NCBI RefSeq assembly: GCF_900090235.1
Contig: NZ_LT607750.1
Span: 4,455,001 to 4,519,000 of the forward strand
Direction: 5' to 3'
DNA length: 64,000 nucleotides
Origin: Micromonospora echinaurantiaca
Lineage (GTDB): Bacteria > Actinomycetota > Actinomycetes > Mycobacteriales > Micromonosporaceae
Shown here piece by piece: positions 8,262 through 16,034 of this stretch (its first letter is position 1; each line of letters begins with the position of its first letter). The notes under the pieces were generated by a model, which ran no database searches, was not told the origin of the DNA, and was given only the letters and a program-made list of their open reading frames with translations. Both the position numbers and the translations under genes were made by a program.

Positions 8262-9481
8262 TGCCCGGACGCGCACGAGCCAACGGCGAAGGCTCGATCT
8301 TCCCGTACCGTAACGGCTTCGCCGCCTACGTCTGGGTCACCAAACCCGACGGCCGACGCACCCGCAAGTACGTCTACGGAAAGACCCGTGAGGCCGTCCA
8401 CGACAAGTGGATCAAGCTGCACCAGCAGGCGAAGCAGGGACCGGTAGCGACGAGCGTCCCGACGGTCGGCAGCTTCCTCACCTACTGGCTGGCCGAGATC
8501 ATCCAGCCGAACCGGGCACCCCTGACCTACGCCACCTACGAGACGTTCGTCCGCCGCTACATCGCCCCCGGCCTCGGGGCGAAGCGGCTCGACCGACTCC
8601 AGTCGCGCGATGTGCAGACCTGGATCAACCAGGTAACCCGCACCTGCCAGTGCTGCTCCCAGGGCAAGACGCCGCCCGACCGAAGGACAAGCGGCGCTGC
8701 TGCGCGGTCGGTCGCTGCTGCCAGGCCGTCCCGTCCACCCGGACGGTCAGCGACATCCGGGCCGCCCTGCGGGCCGCCCTCACCCACGCCCAGGCCGAAG
8801 ACCTCATCGCCAAGAACCCCGCCGTGCCGGTCACCCTGGCCACCGTCCGCCGGCGGCGGGGGCAAGTCCTGGTCGAGCGATGAAGCCCGCAAGTTCCTCG
8901 AATCCGCCCGCCACGACGAGGACCCGCTCTACGCCGCCTACGCCCTCGTCCTCGTCACCGGCCTACGCAAGGGCGAGGCCCTGGGACTCACCTGGGAGGA
9001 CGTCGACCTCGACGCCGGAGAGCTGACCATCGCCCGCCAACTGCAACGCGTACGCGGACAGCTCCTGCACCGCGACACCAAAACCCAGGCGTCCGACGCC
9101 ACCCTCCCCCTGCCCGACATCTGCCTGACCGTCCTCAAGCTACGAAGCGAACAGCGCGACGAGGCACGAGCAGCCGCCGGCAAGGCATGGCACGAGAACG
9201 GCCTCGTATTCACCACCCGCTATGGCACACCCATCGAGCCGCGCAACTTCCAACGCTCCTGGCAGACCCGATGCGACAAGGCGGGAGTCAAGCCGATCAC
9301 CGTCCACGACGCCCGCCGCACCTGCGCCACCCTCCTGGCCGACCTCGACGTCCACCCGAGAGTCGCCATGCAGGTGCTCCGGCACGCCCGGTTCTCCGTA
9401 ACGATGGAGATCTACACCCAGGTCTCGTCCAAGGCGACGAGAGAAGCACTCAAGCGGCTCGGCGATTCCCTCGACAGATGA
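8261..9481 (+). CDS. int: Tyrosine integrase of the element (two compensating indels)
   Basis: Starts at ATG 8261 after AGGAGG. The N-terminal arm-binding part (GEGSIFPYRNGFAAYVWVTKPDGRRTRKYVYGKT is split across 8280-8390), the SAM-like core-binding part (VGSFLTYWLAEIIQPNRAPLTY) and the catalytic domain are present. Catalytic residues are visible: Arg in TGLRKGEALG, Lys in DTKTQASD, H-x-x-R in VHDARRT, His in VLRHARF and Tyr in MEIYTQV. Between about 8663 and 8870 the conserved sequence (TCQCCSQGKDAARP..., RCCAVGRCC, VSDIRAALRAALTHA, LIAKNPA) is in frame 1 instead of frame 2: one G appears lost near 8664 and one gained in the G run near 8867. The frame stays open, so about 68 residues would be garbled. 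Real decay or homopolymer error cannot be separated here. Confidence 0.85.
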   Translation: MPGRARANGEGSIFPYRNGFAAYVWVTKPDGRRTRKYVYGKTREAVHDKWIKLHQQAKQGPVATSVPTVGSFLTYWLAEIIQPNRAPLTYATYETFVRRYIAPGLGAKRLDRLQSRDVQTWINQVTRTCQCCSQGKTPPDRRTSGAAARSVAAARPSRPPGRSATSGPPCGPPSPTPRPKTSSPRTPPCRSPWPPSAGGGGKSWSSDEARKFLESARHDEDPLYAAYALVLVTGLRKGEALGLTWEDVDLDAGELTIARQLQRVRGQLLHRDTKTQASDATLPLPDICLTVLKLRSEQRDEARAAAGKAWHENGLVFTTRYGTPIEPRNFQRSWQTRCDKAGVKPITVHDARRTCATLLADLDVHPRVAMQVLRHARFSVTMEIYTQVSSKATREALKRLGDSLDR

Positions 9482-9483
9482 CC

Positions 9484-9506
9484 GTTGCTGTACTTCGCTG
9501 CTGTAC
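9484..9506 (+). repeat. Right 23-bp inner att repeat
   Basis: Exact direct copy of 2359-2381, starting two bases after the integrase stop and 75 bp from the right core. Confidence 0.65.
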
Positions 9507-9556
9507 GGGCAGCAAAAAGGCCATCCCCGATGAATGGGAATGGCCTTTGACCTGCG

Positions 9557-9628
9557 TGGGCGATACTGGGATCGAACCAGTGACCTCTTCGGTGTGAACG
9601 AAGCGCTCTCCCGCTGAGCTAATCGCCC
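9557..9628 (-). tRNA. tRNA-Val (anticodon CAC)
   Basis: 72 nt on the minus strand. Acceptor GGGCGAT pairs with ATCGCCC, D arm GCTC/GAGC, anticodon stem CTTCG/CGAAG with loop TTCACAC (anticodon at 9594-9596), T arm ACTGG-TTCGATC-CCAGT, discriminator A. CCA is not encoded. The 3' side of the gene faces the integrase and is the insertion site of the element. Confidence 0.95.
9582..9599 (+). repeat. Right att core inside tRNA-Val
   Basis: Identical to 2259-2276; spans the anticodon loop and 3' anticodon stem, the usual crossover region for tRNA-targeting tyrosine integrases. Confidence 0.8.
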
Positions 9629-9678
9629 TCAGCGCGGATGACTGTACCTGATCGGCTGCCGTCCCCGCGAATCCGGGG

Positions 9679-10167
9679 TCAGTGCGTCGCGAGGTAGTGC
9701 AGCGTCCGGGCGACCACGTCGATGCCGAGGCTGTACTTGAGCGACAGCCAGACCACCGTGCCGACGAAGACCAGGCCGACGGAGCCGAGCACGAACCGTA
9801 CGCCGAGTGACTGCCGCTTCACCCACTGCGTCCAGCCGTGGACGTGCCGGCGGGTGAAGCCGAGCAGCCGGCGGGCCCAGTGGAACTCCACGGCCCAGAT
9901 GCCCAGCCCGGCGATCACCAACAGCCAGCCCGGCCCGGGCAGCGGGATGAGGGCGACGCCGATGGTCACCACGAGGGCGCCGGCGATGGCGATGAAGATC
10001 TTGAGGGCGACCCGTCCGGTGGGGTTGGCGCGGATCAGGTCCAGGGTCATGCTGACCCGCTCCCGCCAGCGCGGCCGGGGCCGCCGGTCGGCCACGGCGG
10101 TGCCGCCGGTGCGCTCGGACGCCCCGCGCCCGGCCTCCGGCCGACCGTGCCGGTCGTGCTGTTCCAT
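9679..10167 (-). CDS. PGPGW-type membrane protein (TIGR02611 family)
   Basis: About 162 residues from ATG 10167 (an ATG at 10269 would add 34 poorly composed residues). A basic, disordered start (EQHDRHGRPEAGRG) is followed by two hydrophobic helices around the hallmark LIPLPGPGWLLVIAGLGIWAVEF, then FHWARRLLGFTRRHVHGW and a last hydrophobic segment FVLGSVGLVFVGTVVWL. The family is widespread in actinobacteria and has no known function. It is the first chromosomal gene to the right of the tRNA-Val insertion site and diverges from ssgB. Confidence 0.75.
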   Translation of the reverse strand: MEQHDRHGRPEAGRGASERTGGTAVADRRPRPRWRERVSMTLDLIRANPTGRVALKIFIAIAGALVVTIGVALIPLPGPGWLLVIAGLGIWAVEFHWARRLLGFTRRHVHGWTQWVKRQSLGVRFVLGSVGLVFVGTVVWLSLKYSLGIDVVARTLHYLATH

Positions 10168-10537
10168 CGGCACCCCGTACCCCCGCTGTTCGGCTGCTCG
10201 GACCGCGACGTTCGGCGGCCGCGACGCGGCCATCGGATCCACTGAGGATCGTTTCGTGACCATTTCCACCCCCAGTGTCGCGCGGAACCGTCACCCCTTC
10301 CGACGACTGGACGTTACCGGAGTAAGTCGACGACTGAACCACCCGATGCCGGGCGGGATCACGCACTGGGCAGAACCGGAAATCCTACATGAATTTTCAC
10401 ATTCTGACGGCTCTTCCGACCCCCTTCCCACCACTGGGTGAAGTCAGCGTATGGCGGAGCGTAGCCAGGAGTAGCACCTGAGTATGGGAAAAAGCGGGAC
10501 ACGCGCGTTCCGCAGCGGTGCCGGGGGGAGAACGTCC

Positions 10538-10969
10538 ATGAGTGTCATCCGACCGACGACCGTAGAGGTCGAGACGTCGCTAAGGCTCGTCGCGCCTGAC
10601 GCCACCGCCTTGCCGGTGCGTGCCAGCCTGCGCTACGACCCTGCTGACCCGTATGCGGTCCATGTCCTGTTCCACGCCGAATCGGCCGGCGGCGAGGCGG
10701 TGAGCTGGTCCTTCGCCCGCGAACTGCTGGTCACCGGCCTCGACGAGCCAGCCGGCATCGGCGACGTGCGGGTCTGGCCCTGGGCCACCCCGCGCGGCGA
10801 CTTCGTCGCGCTGGCGCTGTCGTCGCCCGACGGCAACGCCCTGTTCGAGGTGCCGCGCAGCGTCCTGGTGCGCTTCCTGCGGCGGACCTACGTCGTCGTC
10901 CCGCGCGGCCGCGAGGCCGAGCACCTGGACGTCGACACTGCGGTGAACCGGCTGCTCGCCGGTCGCTGA
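10538..10969 (+). CDS. ssgB: Sporulation and cell division protein SsgB (SsgA-like family)
   Basis: 143 residues beginning MSVIRPTTVEVETSLRLV, with the family blocks LRYDPADPYAVHVLFH, WSFARELLVTGL, GDVRVWPW and FEVPRSVLVRFL. Known role: SsgB positions FtsZ at sporulation septa in Streptomyces and relatives, acting with SsgA. ATG 10538 has GGGGGAG upstream and matches the conserved N-terminus; an in-frame ATG at 10484 is less likely. The 370-bp gap to the divergent PGPGW gene probably contains the promoters, but I could not identify a sigma class. A bidirectional hairpin at 10996-11024 follows it. Confidence 0.85.
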   Translation: MSVIRPTTVEVETSLRLVAPDATALPVRASLRYDPADPYAVHVLFHAESAGGEAVSWSFARELLVTGLDEPAGIGDVRVWPWATPRGDFVALALSSPDGNALFEVPRSVLVRFLRRTYVVVPRGREAEHLDVDTAVNRLLAGR

Positions 10970-10995
10970 AAAACCGGAACAACCGGCCAGACGGG

Positions 10996-11024
10996 GCCGC
11001 GCGGATCTGCCGAGTCCGCGCGGC
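10996..11024. terminator. Bidirectional hairpin between ssgB and the SDR gene
   Basis: Perfect 10-bp stem GCCGCGCGGA / TCCGCGCGGC with a 9-base loop, between convergent genes. Confidence 0.7.
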
Positions 11025-11072
11025 TCCGGCCCACCCGGCCGTACGCGGGCAGCCTCCCGCCGCGGGCCGGGC

Positions 11073-11849
11073 TCAGCCGTGGGTGGTGATGCCCCCGTCC
11101 ACCGGGATCACCGCGCCGGTCAGGTAGGCCCCCGCCCGCGACGACAGGTAGATCGCGGTGCCCGCCATGTCCTCCGGCCGGCCGATGCGGCCCAGCGGCA
11201 CCTGCGACTCGATGGCGGTCCGGGACTCCGGGTCGTCCAGCGCGAACGCCATCATCTTGCTCTCGAACGGCCCCGGTGCGATCGCGTTCACGGTGATCTG
11301 CTCGCCGGCCAGCTGGTGGGCCAGGCTGCGGGTGAGCATGTGCACGGCAGCCTTGGTGGCGGAGTACGCGTACACCTCCATCCAGGGCACCCGGATGCCG
11401 TCGATCGAGCCGATGTTGATCACCCGGGCCGGGTCGTCGGCGCTGGCGGAGGCCCGCAGCGCGGGCAGCAGCGCGGTGGTGAGCCGGAAGACGGCCTTCA
11501 CGTTGACCGCCCAGAGCTTGTCGAACGCGCTCTCCGGGTACGCCTCCAGCGGCGCGCCCCAGGTCGCGCCGGCGTTGTTGACCAGCACGTCGAGCCGGTC
11601 GACCCGCTCCCGGACGGCCGCCGCGAGCCCCTCGGCGCCGGCGTCGTGGCTCAGGTCGGCGGGGATCGCCTCGCAGCGCCCCTCGGCCGACAACTCCTTG
11701 GCGACCCGCTCGCACACGTCGGCCTTGCGGGACGAGATGATCACGCGCGCGCCGGCCCGGACGAAGCCCTGGGCGATCATCAGACCGATCCCCCGCGAGC
11801 CACCGGTGACCAGGACCGTCTTGCCGTCGACCGAGAACAGATCCGTCAT
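11073..11849 (-). CDS. Short-chain dehydrogenase/reductase
   Basis: 258 residues (MTDLFSVDGKTVLVTGGSRG). Rossmann motif TGGSRGIG near residue 16, NNAG (VLVNNAGATWG), catalytic Ser in INIGSIDGIR, YSATKAA for Tyr and Lys, then the PG turn (NAIAPGPFESKMM) and a C-terminal VIPVDGGITTHG. The SSRK after the second strand suggests NADP(H). Substrate cannot be inferred; the sequence resembles FabG/gluconate dehydrogenase-like enzymes. ATG 11849 fits the family start; a GTG-led extension to 11870 adds seven residues. Confidence 0.85.
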   Translation of the reverse strand: MTDLFSVDGKTVLVTGGSRGIGLMIAQGFVRAGARVIISSRKADVCERVAKELSAEGRCEAIPADLSHDAGAEGLAAAVRERVDRLDVLVNNAGATWGAPLEAYPESAFDKLWAVNVKAVFRLTTALLPALRASASADDPARVINIGSIDGIRVPWMEVYAYSATKAAVHMLTRSLAHQLAGEQITVNAIAPGPFESKMMAFALDDPESRTAIESQVPLGRIGRPEDMAGTAIYLSSRAGAYLTGAVIPVDGGITTHG

Positions 11850-11942
11850 GCCCACCCCATCGCCCGTCACCGCTACCGATCGGTAACCTAACCCTCCCCC
11901 TCACCCCGGACAACCCCCGCCCTGTGCCATGATCCGCGCTTT

Positions 11943-11988
11943 CTCGGAAAGAGTGCCCGTCCGCGCGCGAATGGCCGCTCTTTCCGAG
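11943..11988. repeat. 11-bp inverted repeat in divergent SDR/AraC gap
   Basis: CTCGGAAAGAG and CTCTTTCCGAG separated by 24 bases. It lies between divergent genes, so it is not a simple terminator; an operator or a dispersed hairpin repeat are both possible. The gap 11850-12172 contains no gene. Confidence 0.45.
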
Positions 11989-12172
11989 CACGGCGTCGTC
12001 GTGTCTGTCGTCGATCTCGGGTGCCGGGGTGAGGTCCGGTATGCGTGCGTCGCAAGCTGACGGTGGCGGGGGTGCGGCGCCCGGGCCGGGAGGGCGGGCA
12101 GCCGGCCGAGCAGGGCCGGACGCCACGCCGTCGAGGTGCGGCAACCGGCGACGCGGGCTACCGTCGCAGGCG

Positions 12173-13072
12173 ATGGTCCCTTCCGGTCAGCTCTCCCCGG
12201 CGTCGTACCCCACCGGTGCGCCCTGCCCCGCCGAGATCGACACCCTCACCCTGGGTGACCTCGCACCGGGTCCCGGTTGGCGGCGGCCGGTGCTGTTGGA
12301 GCGGGAACTGCTCGTCCTGACCACAGGCGGACACGGCACCGCCGAGGTGGACTTCCGGGCACTGCCCTGCCGGCCCGGCACGCTGCTGCGGGTGCATGCC
12401 GGGCAGGTGCTGCGCTGCACCGGCGCGCACCTCGACGCCACCGTGGTGCGCTGGCGGGCCGATGCGCTGCGCGGGCTGGACGTCGACCCGGACGCGATTC
12501 CGACCTGGCTGCAACTGGCCGGCGAGGACGAGGACGCGGTGATCACCGAGGTCAGCCAGCTCTCGGTGGACTGCCAGCGGCACCACGGGGTGCCGGCCGC
12601 CCGCGCCCTGCTCCGCCACCAACTCGCCGTGCTGCTGATCCGGCTGGCGCTGCTGCCGACCGACCGGCCGGCGCCGCGCGCCGAGACCGCCACCTTCCAC
12701 CGGCTCTGTCGGGAGATCGAGCGCGGCTACCAGCACACCCGCCGGGTTGAGGACTACGCCGACCGGTTGGGCTGCTCGGTCCGGACGCTCACCCGGGCCT
12801 GCCTGGCGGTCACCGGGCGCAGTGCCAAGCAGGTGGTCGACGAGCGGGTCGCCCTGCAGGCCAGCCGGCTGCTGGCGGCCACCGACGAGCCGATCGCCCG
12901 GATCGGCCGCCGGCTCGGCTTCTCCGAGCCGACCAACTTCGGCCGGTTCTTCACCCGCGAGGTCGGGGTGAGCCCGGGCTCGTTCCGGGCCGCCCGCGAG
13001 CAGCCCGTACCGGGGCCGGTCATCCGGCCCCGCCGGCCGGCCGACCCGCTTACCGGCGCCGGCCCCGCCTGA
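12173..13072 (+). CDS. AraC-family transcriptional regulator
   Basis: 299 residues from ATG 12173; the open frame extends to 12029 but the extra 48 residues look like a shadow. The N-terminal half resembles an AraC cupin-like sensor (ERELLVLTTGGHGTAEVDF, LLRVHAGQVLRC). The C-terminal 100 residues carry two helix-turn-helix units (VEDYADRLGCSVRTLTRACL and IARIGRRLGFSEPTNFGRFF) ending in the typical F-x-REVGVSPGSFR. It diverges from the SDR gene, its possible target. Confidence 0.85.
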   Translation: MVPSGQLSPASYPTGAPCPAEIDTLTLGDLAPGPGWRRPVLLERELLVLTTGGHGTAEVDFRALPCRPGTLLRVHAGQVLRCTGAHLDATVVRWRADALRGLDVDPDAIPTWLQLAGEDEDAVITEVSQLSVDCQRHHGVPAARALLRHQLAVLLIRLALLPTDRPAPRAETATFHRLCREIERGYQHTRRVEDYADRLGCSVRTLTRACLAVTGRSAKQVVDERVALQASRLLAATDEPIARIGRRLGFSEPTNFGRFFTREVGVSPGSFRAAREQPVPGPVIRPRRPADPLTGAGPA

Positions 13073-13161
13073 CGGCGGGCGGGAGATATCGGTGGTCGCC
13101 GCACCGACCCGGCGCGTACGTTGACCGCCGCCCCGCTCGACCTCCCAGGGAGACCCCGCTG

Positions 13162-13680
13162 ATGCCCACCCCGACCCTGCACACCGACCGGCTGCTGCTG
13201 GAGCCCTACCAGCCGGACGACGCCGAGGACTTCGTCACCCTGTTCACCGACCCGGAGGTCGGGCGGTTCATGGGCGACGGACCACTCACCGCCGAGGAGG
13301 CCGGCGCGCTGTTCGGCCGGGTCTTCAGCAAGGTGTACGCGGCGGACCTGTTCGACGTCTGGGCGGTGCGCCGCGACGGCCGGTACGTCGGGCACGCCGA
13401 GATCAAGCGGACCGACCAGGTGGCCGGGCACGAGATCATCTACGCGCTGGCCAAGCCGGCGTGGGGCGGCGGCCTCGGCACCGAGCTGGCCCGGGCCCTG
13501 GTCCGGTACGGCTTCGACACCCTCGACCTGCCCCGGGTGTACGCGACGGTCGCCGACGCCAACCACGCCTCGCTGGCGCTGCTGAGCAAGCTGGGCTTCG
13601 CGCACGAGCGGGACATCCTCGAGGACGACGCCAGCGTCACCCGGGTCCTCGTCGTCGACCGGCCCGGCCCGGCGAGCTGA
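13162..13680 (+). CDS. GNAT acetyltransferase (RimJ/RimL-like)
   Basis: 172 residues. Begins MPTPTLHTDRLLLEPYQPDD, as in the RimJ/RimL-like subgroup, with IIYALAKPAWGGGLGTELARALV for the acetyl-CoA pyrophosphate loop (Q/R-x-x-G-x-G/A equivalent GGGLG) and LDLPRVYATVADANHASLALLSKLGF, the conserved N-x-x-S-x-x-x-x-x-K-x-G-F end. Substrate unknown. AGGGAG lies ahead of ATG 13162. Confidence 0.85.
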   Translation: MPTPTLHTDRLLLEPYQPDDAEDFVTLFTDPEVGRFMGDGPLTAEEAGALFGRVFSKVYAADLFDVWAVRRDGRYVGHAEIKRTDQVAGHEIIYALAKPAWGGGLGTELARALVRYGFDTLDLPRVYATVADANHASLALLSKLGFAHERDILEDDASVTRVLVVDRPGPAS

Positions 13681-14184
13681 GCCGCGCGGCACCCGCGAAC
13701 CGGACCTGATCGTCGGTTCGACCTGTCGCTGGCCGCAGCGTCATCCACTCGTCGCGCCTACACCGCGCGTGACGACCGCGATCGCCGCGGCCGTGCAACC
13801 CATCCCGCCACAGCCCCGCCGGCACCACAACGGATCCGCCGCCGCGGCACCGCGGGCCGTTTCCATGTCCGCCCGGCCCGCAACCAGCGCCCAACCCCTC
13901 TCCGCCTGGCTTGGTGAGGCGGCGTCCGCCGCGCCGAAAGCGTGCGCCTACCGCGCGTTCGGGTGCATTTGTTGTCGCTGGGACGACAACAAGTGCACCC
14001 GGTCCGGTCGCGGCGGGCGTGGTGATGACCGTGTCGGCCGGGCCGCCGTGCTGGCGGGGGTTGCCGAGCAGCTTCGCCATCGACGTCACCGTCCAGGGCG
14101 GACGGCACCGGGTTTCGTGAATCGCGCTCCCGGGAAGAGTTCGGTTTGGACACGGCAGGGAATGGTGACGAAGGGAGCCCCGCG
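13681..14184. other. 500-bp gap without a supported gene
   Basis: Open frames here have shadow composition and no ribosome binding site. The only structure seen is the long hairpin at 13960-14001. The last part must contain the promoter of the DUF4236 gene. Confidence 0.5.
13960..14001. repeat. 17-bp stem hairpin, dispersed-repeat type
   Basis: Left arm 13960-13976 and right arm 13985-14001 pair with a single G-T, loop of 8 bases. The apical words are TTGTTGTC and GACAACAA. It is one of several strong hairpins of different sequence in this window. Confidence 0.6.
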
Positions 14185-14364
14185 ATGGGTCTGATGTTCC
14201 GCAAGCGCAAGAAGTACGGGCCGATCATCCTGAATTTCACCGAGAACGGGTTCTCGTCCTGGAGCATCAAGATCGGTCGCTGGTCCTGGAACTCCCGGGC
14301 CAAGGCGCACCGGGTCGACCTGCCCGGTCCGCTCTCCTGGAAGCAGGACAAGTCCCGGACCTGA
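14185..14364 (+). CDS. Short DUF4236-type protein
   Basis: 59 residues: MGLMFRKRKKYGPIILNFTE, then NGFSSWSIKIGRWSWNSRAK and a C-terminal VDLPGPLSWKQDKS. The start FRKRKK-GP-I-LN-T-NG-S-WS matches the beta-hairpin module called DUF4236. AAGGGAG lies 8 bases upstream of ATG 14185. Function unknown. Confidence 0.65.
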   Translation: MGLMFRKRKKYGPIILNFTENGFSSWSIKIGRWSWNSRAKAHRVDLPGPLSWKQDKSRT

Positions 14365-14379
14365 CCGTCCGAACGTCGC

Positions 14380-14410
14380 GCGGGGTGCCGGTGACTCACC
14401 GGCACCCCGC
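14380..14410. terminator. Terminator hairpin
   Basis: 15-base arms GCGGGGTGCCGGTGA / TCACCGGCACCCCGC almost touching, between convergent genes. Confidence 0.75.
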
Positions 14411-14464
14411 TCGGCGTCCAGGCCCGTTACCCAGGACGTCCGCAGACCGGCAGCGGGACGGCGG

Positions 14465-15361
14465 TCAGGTCGGCGGTTCGACGGCGGTGATGACGACGTC
14501 GCCGCCGAGCCGACCGTGTTCCGGCTCGCGGCTGACCGCCCCGGAGTGCAGCAGCCCGGTCAGCGCCCGGACGGCGTCCGCCGAGCGGTAGACGGTCGAG
14601 GTGAGCGCGTGCCGGCGTAGCTCGGTGACCGTACGGGGGCCGGCGCGGTGCAGCTCGGCCAGCAGTTCCCGGCGCAGCGGCCCGGGCTCGGGGTCCAGGG
14701 CGATGTCCAGCAGCCGCCCGGCCGGGTCGGCCGGGTCGCGGTACCGGACGCCGGCGTACTCGTCGACTGCCCAGAGCGCCTCCTTGAACGCCTCCAGGCT
14801 CTTGTCCGACCCGGTGGCGAAGGCGAGCCGCCGCGCCGGTGAGCCGTCGGTGGGCACCAGGTCGACCTCGGTCACCAGCGGGAAGCCGACGACGCCCAGC
14901 GCGTCCCGGGTCGGCGCGTCGGCACCGGTCAACAACAGCAGCTCGGCCGGGCGTCCGGTGGCGGCGGCGGCCAGCACGGCCGGGTCCGGCGCGGTCGGGT
15001 CGTCCACGAACGACAGGGCGGGTGCGCCGGCCGCTCCGGCCGCCTTGAGCGCGACCGGCAGCCGGGCCGGCCGGCCGGGCACCACGTGCACGGCCACCTC
15101 GGCCGGCAGGTCCGCCTCGACGGGGCCGAGCCGGGCCGGCAGGTCCTCGCTCCCCTCGGCCAGCACCAGCACGGTCAGCCGGCGACCGCGCAGCCGGTCG
15201 GCGTACTCGGCGACCACCCGCAGCGCGGCCTCGGCCCCGCTCGCGTCGTCCCCCGTGTACGCGCAGGCGACGGTGGCCCGGCGGGCGCGGTGCAGCGCCC
15301 CGGGCAACCAGTGCTCCAGGTGTCGGACGAGCAGCTCGCGCAGCACGGCGTCGGTCGGCAT
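14465..15361 (-). CDS. Hypothetical protein, possibly three-Cys-motif-partner-like
   Basis: 298 residues, cytoplasmic. The first half has alternating strands and helices (RRLTVLVLAEGS, EVAVHVVPGR, PALSFVDDP, ELLLLTGAD) as in an alpha/beta fold. The C-terminal third contains FATGSDKSLEAFKEALWAVDE, a winged-helix-like segment TELRRHALTSTVYRSADAVR and a final strand. The 'FATxSxxxxExxKEAxWxVD' stretch recalls the TcmP (three-Cys-motif partner) family, but no phage Gp5-like partner lies nearby and this is a weak match. It stands alone between two terminator-like regions. Confidence 0.6.
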   Translation of the reverse strand: MPTDAVLRELLVRHLEHWLPGALHRARRATVACAYTGDDASGAEAALRVVAEYADRLRGRRLTVLVLAEGSEDLPARLGPVEADLPAEVAVHVVPGRPARLPVALKAAGAAGAPALSFVDDPTAPDPAVLAAAATGRPAELLLLTGADAPTRDALGVVGFPLVTEVDLVPTDGSPARRLAFATGSDKSLEAFKEALWAVDEYAGVRYRDPADPAGRLLDIALDPEPGPLRRELLAELHRAGPRTVTELRRHALTSTVYRSADAVRALTGLLHSGAVSREPEHGRLGGDVVITAVEPPT

Positions 15362-15466
15362 GCTGCCGTTCTACCGCACCGCGGCGCCCGGCGGGCGGCC
15401 CGGCCCGTCCGGGCGCCGGACGGACACCCGCCGCAGGCTCCGCGGGACCCACCCCGACCCGCAGGT

Positions 15467-15988
15467 TCAGGCGGGGATGGAGATGCCCACTCCGCCGCGG
15501 GTCTGGCCGCCGTAGCGCTGCCGCTCGGCGTCCAGGTCGAGCCGGCCGATCCGCTTCCGGGCGGCCAGCGCGGCGTCGTCGAGCCGGTCGGCCGGCACCA
15601 GCCAGACGATCTCGAACTCCAGGCCGTCCGGGTCCTGGCCGTAGAGGCTCTTGGTGGTGCCGTGGTCGGAGCTGCCGACCAGGGCGCCCGCGGCGGCGAG
15701 CCGCTGCGCGGTGGCGGCCAGCTCGTCCAGCGTGTCCACCTCCCAGGCCAGGTGGTAGAGGCCGACGGTGGCGCGGCCCGCGGTGGAGCGGCCGGCGCCG
15801 GCGCCGATCTCGAACAGGCCGAGGTCGTGGTCGTTGGTGGAGTCGGGCGCCTGCAGGAAGGTGGCGCCCCGGAAGCCGTCCGGAGTCATCGCCACCGGGC
15901 GGAAGCCCAGCACGTCCCGGTAGAAGGCGACGCTGCGGGCGAGGTCACTGACGTAGAGGACGGCGTGGTTGAGGCGGTGGATTCCCAT
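15467..15988 (-). CDS. VOC-family (glyoxalase/extradiol dioxygenase-like) protein
   Basis: 173 residues: MGIHRLNHAVLYVSDLARSV, FYRDVLGFRPV, then the second half LYHLAWEVDTLDELAATAQRL and SLYGQDPDGLEFEIVW. Metal-ligand positions are seen as His8, His around 88 (YHLAWEV) and Glu in LEFEIVW. It diverges from a MarR gene, with a palindrome of the operator type between them, so it is probably the regulated target; substrate unknown, possibly an aromatic or electrophilic compound. Confidence 0.8.
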   Translation of the reverse strand: MGIHRLNHAVLYVSDLARSVAFYRDVLGFRPVAMTPDGFRGATFLQAPDSTNDHDLGLFEIGAGAGRSTAGRATVGLYHLAWEVDTLDELAATAQRLAAAGALVGSSDHGTTKSLYGQDPDGLEFEIVWLVPADRLDDAALAARKRIGRLDLDAERQRYGGQTRGGVGISIPA

Positions 15989-16008
15989 GCCTCGACGCTA
16001 GCTCGATT

Positions 16009-16026
16009 TAGTTGAACCTTCAACTA
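16009..16026. promoter_or_regulatory. MarR-type operator palindrome
   Basis: TAGTTGAA-CC-TTCAACTA, 8-bp arms around 2 bases, 9 bp before the MarR gene start and 20 bp before the VOC start. Position and form fit an autoregulatory operator controlling both genes. Confidence 0.75.
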
Positions 16027-16034
16027 TTAGCGCT

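Larger units (their letters stand above)
2259..9599 (+). mobile_element. Decayed AICE-type integrative element at tRNA-Val
   Basis: Bounded by an 18-bp direct repeat (2259-2276 and 9582-9599) whose right copy lies in the anticodon arm of an intact tRNA-Val gene, and by an inner 23-bp direct repeat (2359-2381 and 9484-9506). Gene order rep-xis-int against the tRNA is the standard order at one end of actinomycete integrative and conjugative elements of the pSAM2 type. Cargo is an XRE/TPR regulator, three micro-genes, an ltrA gene and a small membrane protein. No FtsK/TraSA-like translocase or spread gene is present, the rep gene lacks its N-terminus, and the integrase has two compensating indels, so it looks immobile. 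At the left end the bases outside the core do not continue the tRNA 3' end, so that junction has been rearranged. Confidence 0.75.

Noticed and set aside
9582..9599. att core repeat as chance similarity
   Set aside because: An exact 18-bp match plus a separate exact 23-bp repeat, in matching order at both ends, is far beyond chance in 64 kb.
13769..14194. 141-residue plus-strand frame in the gap before the DUF4236 gene
   Set aside because: Runs through the 17-bp hairpin and has shadow composition; no start site.
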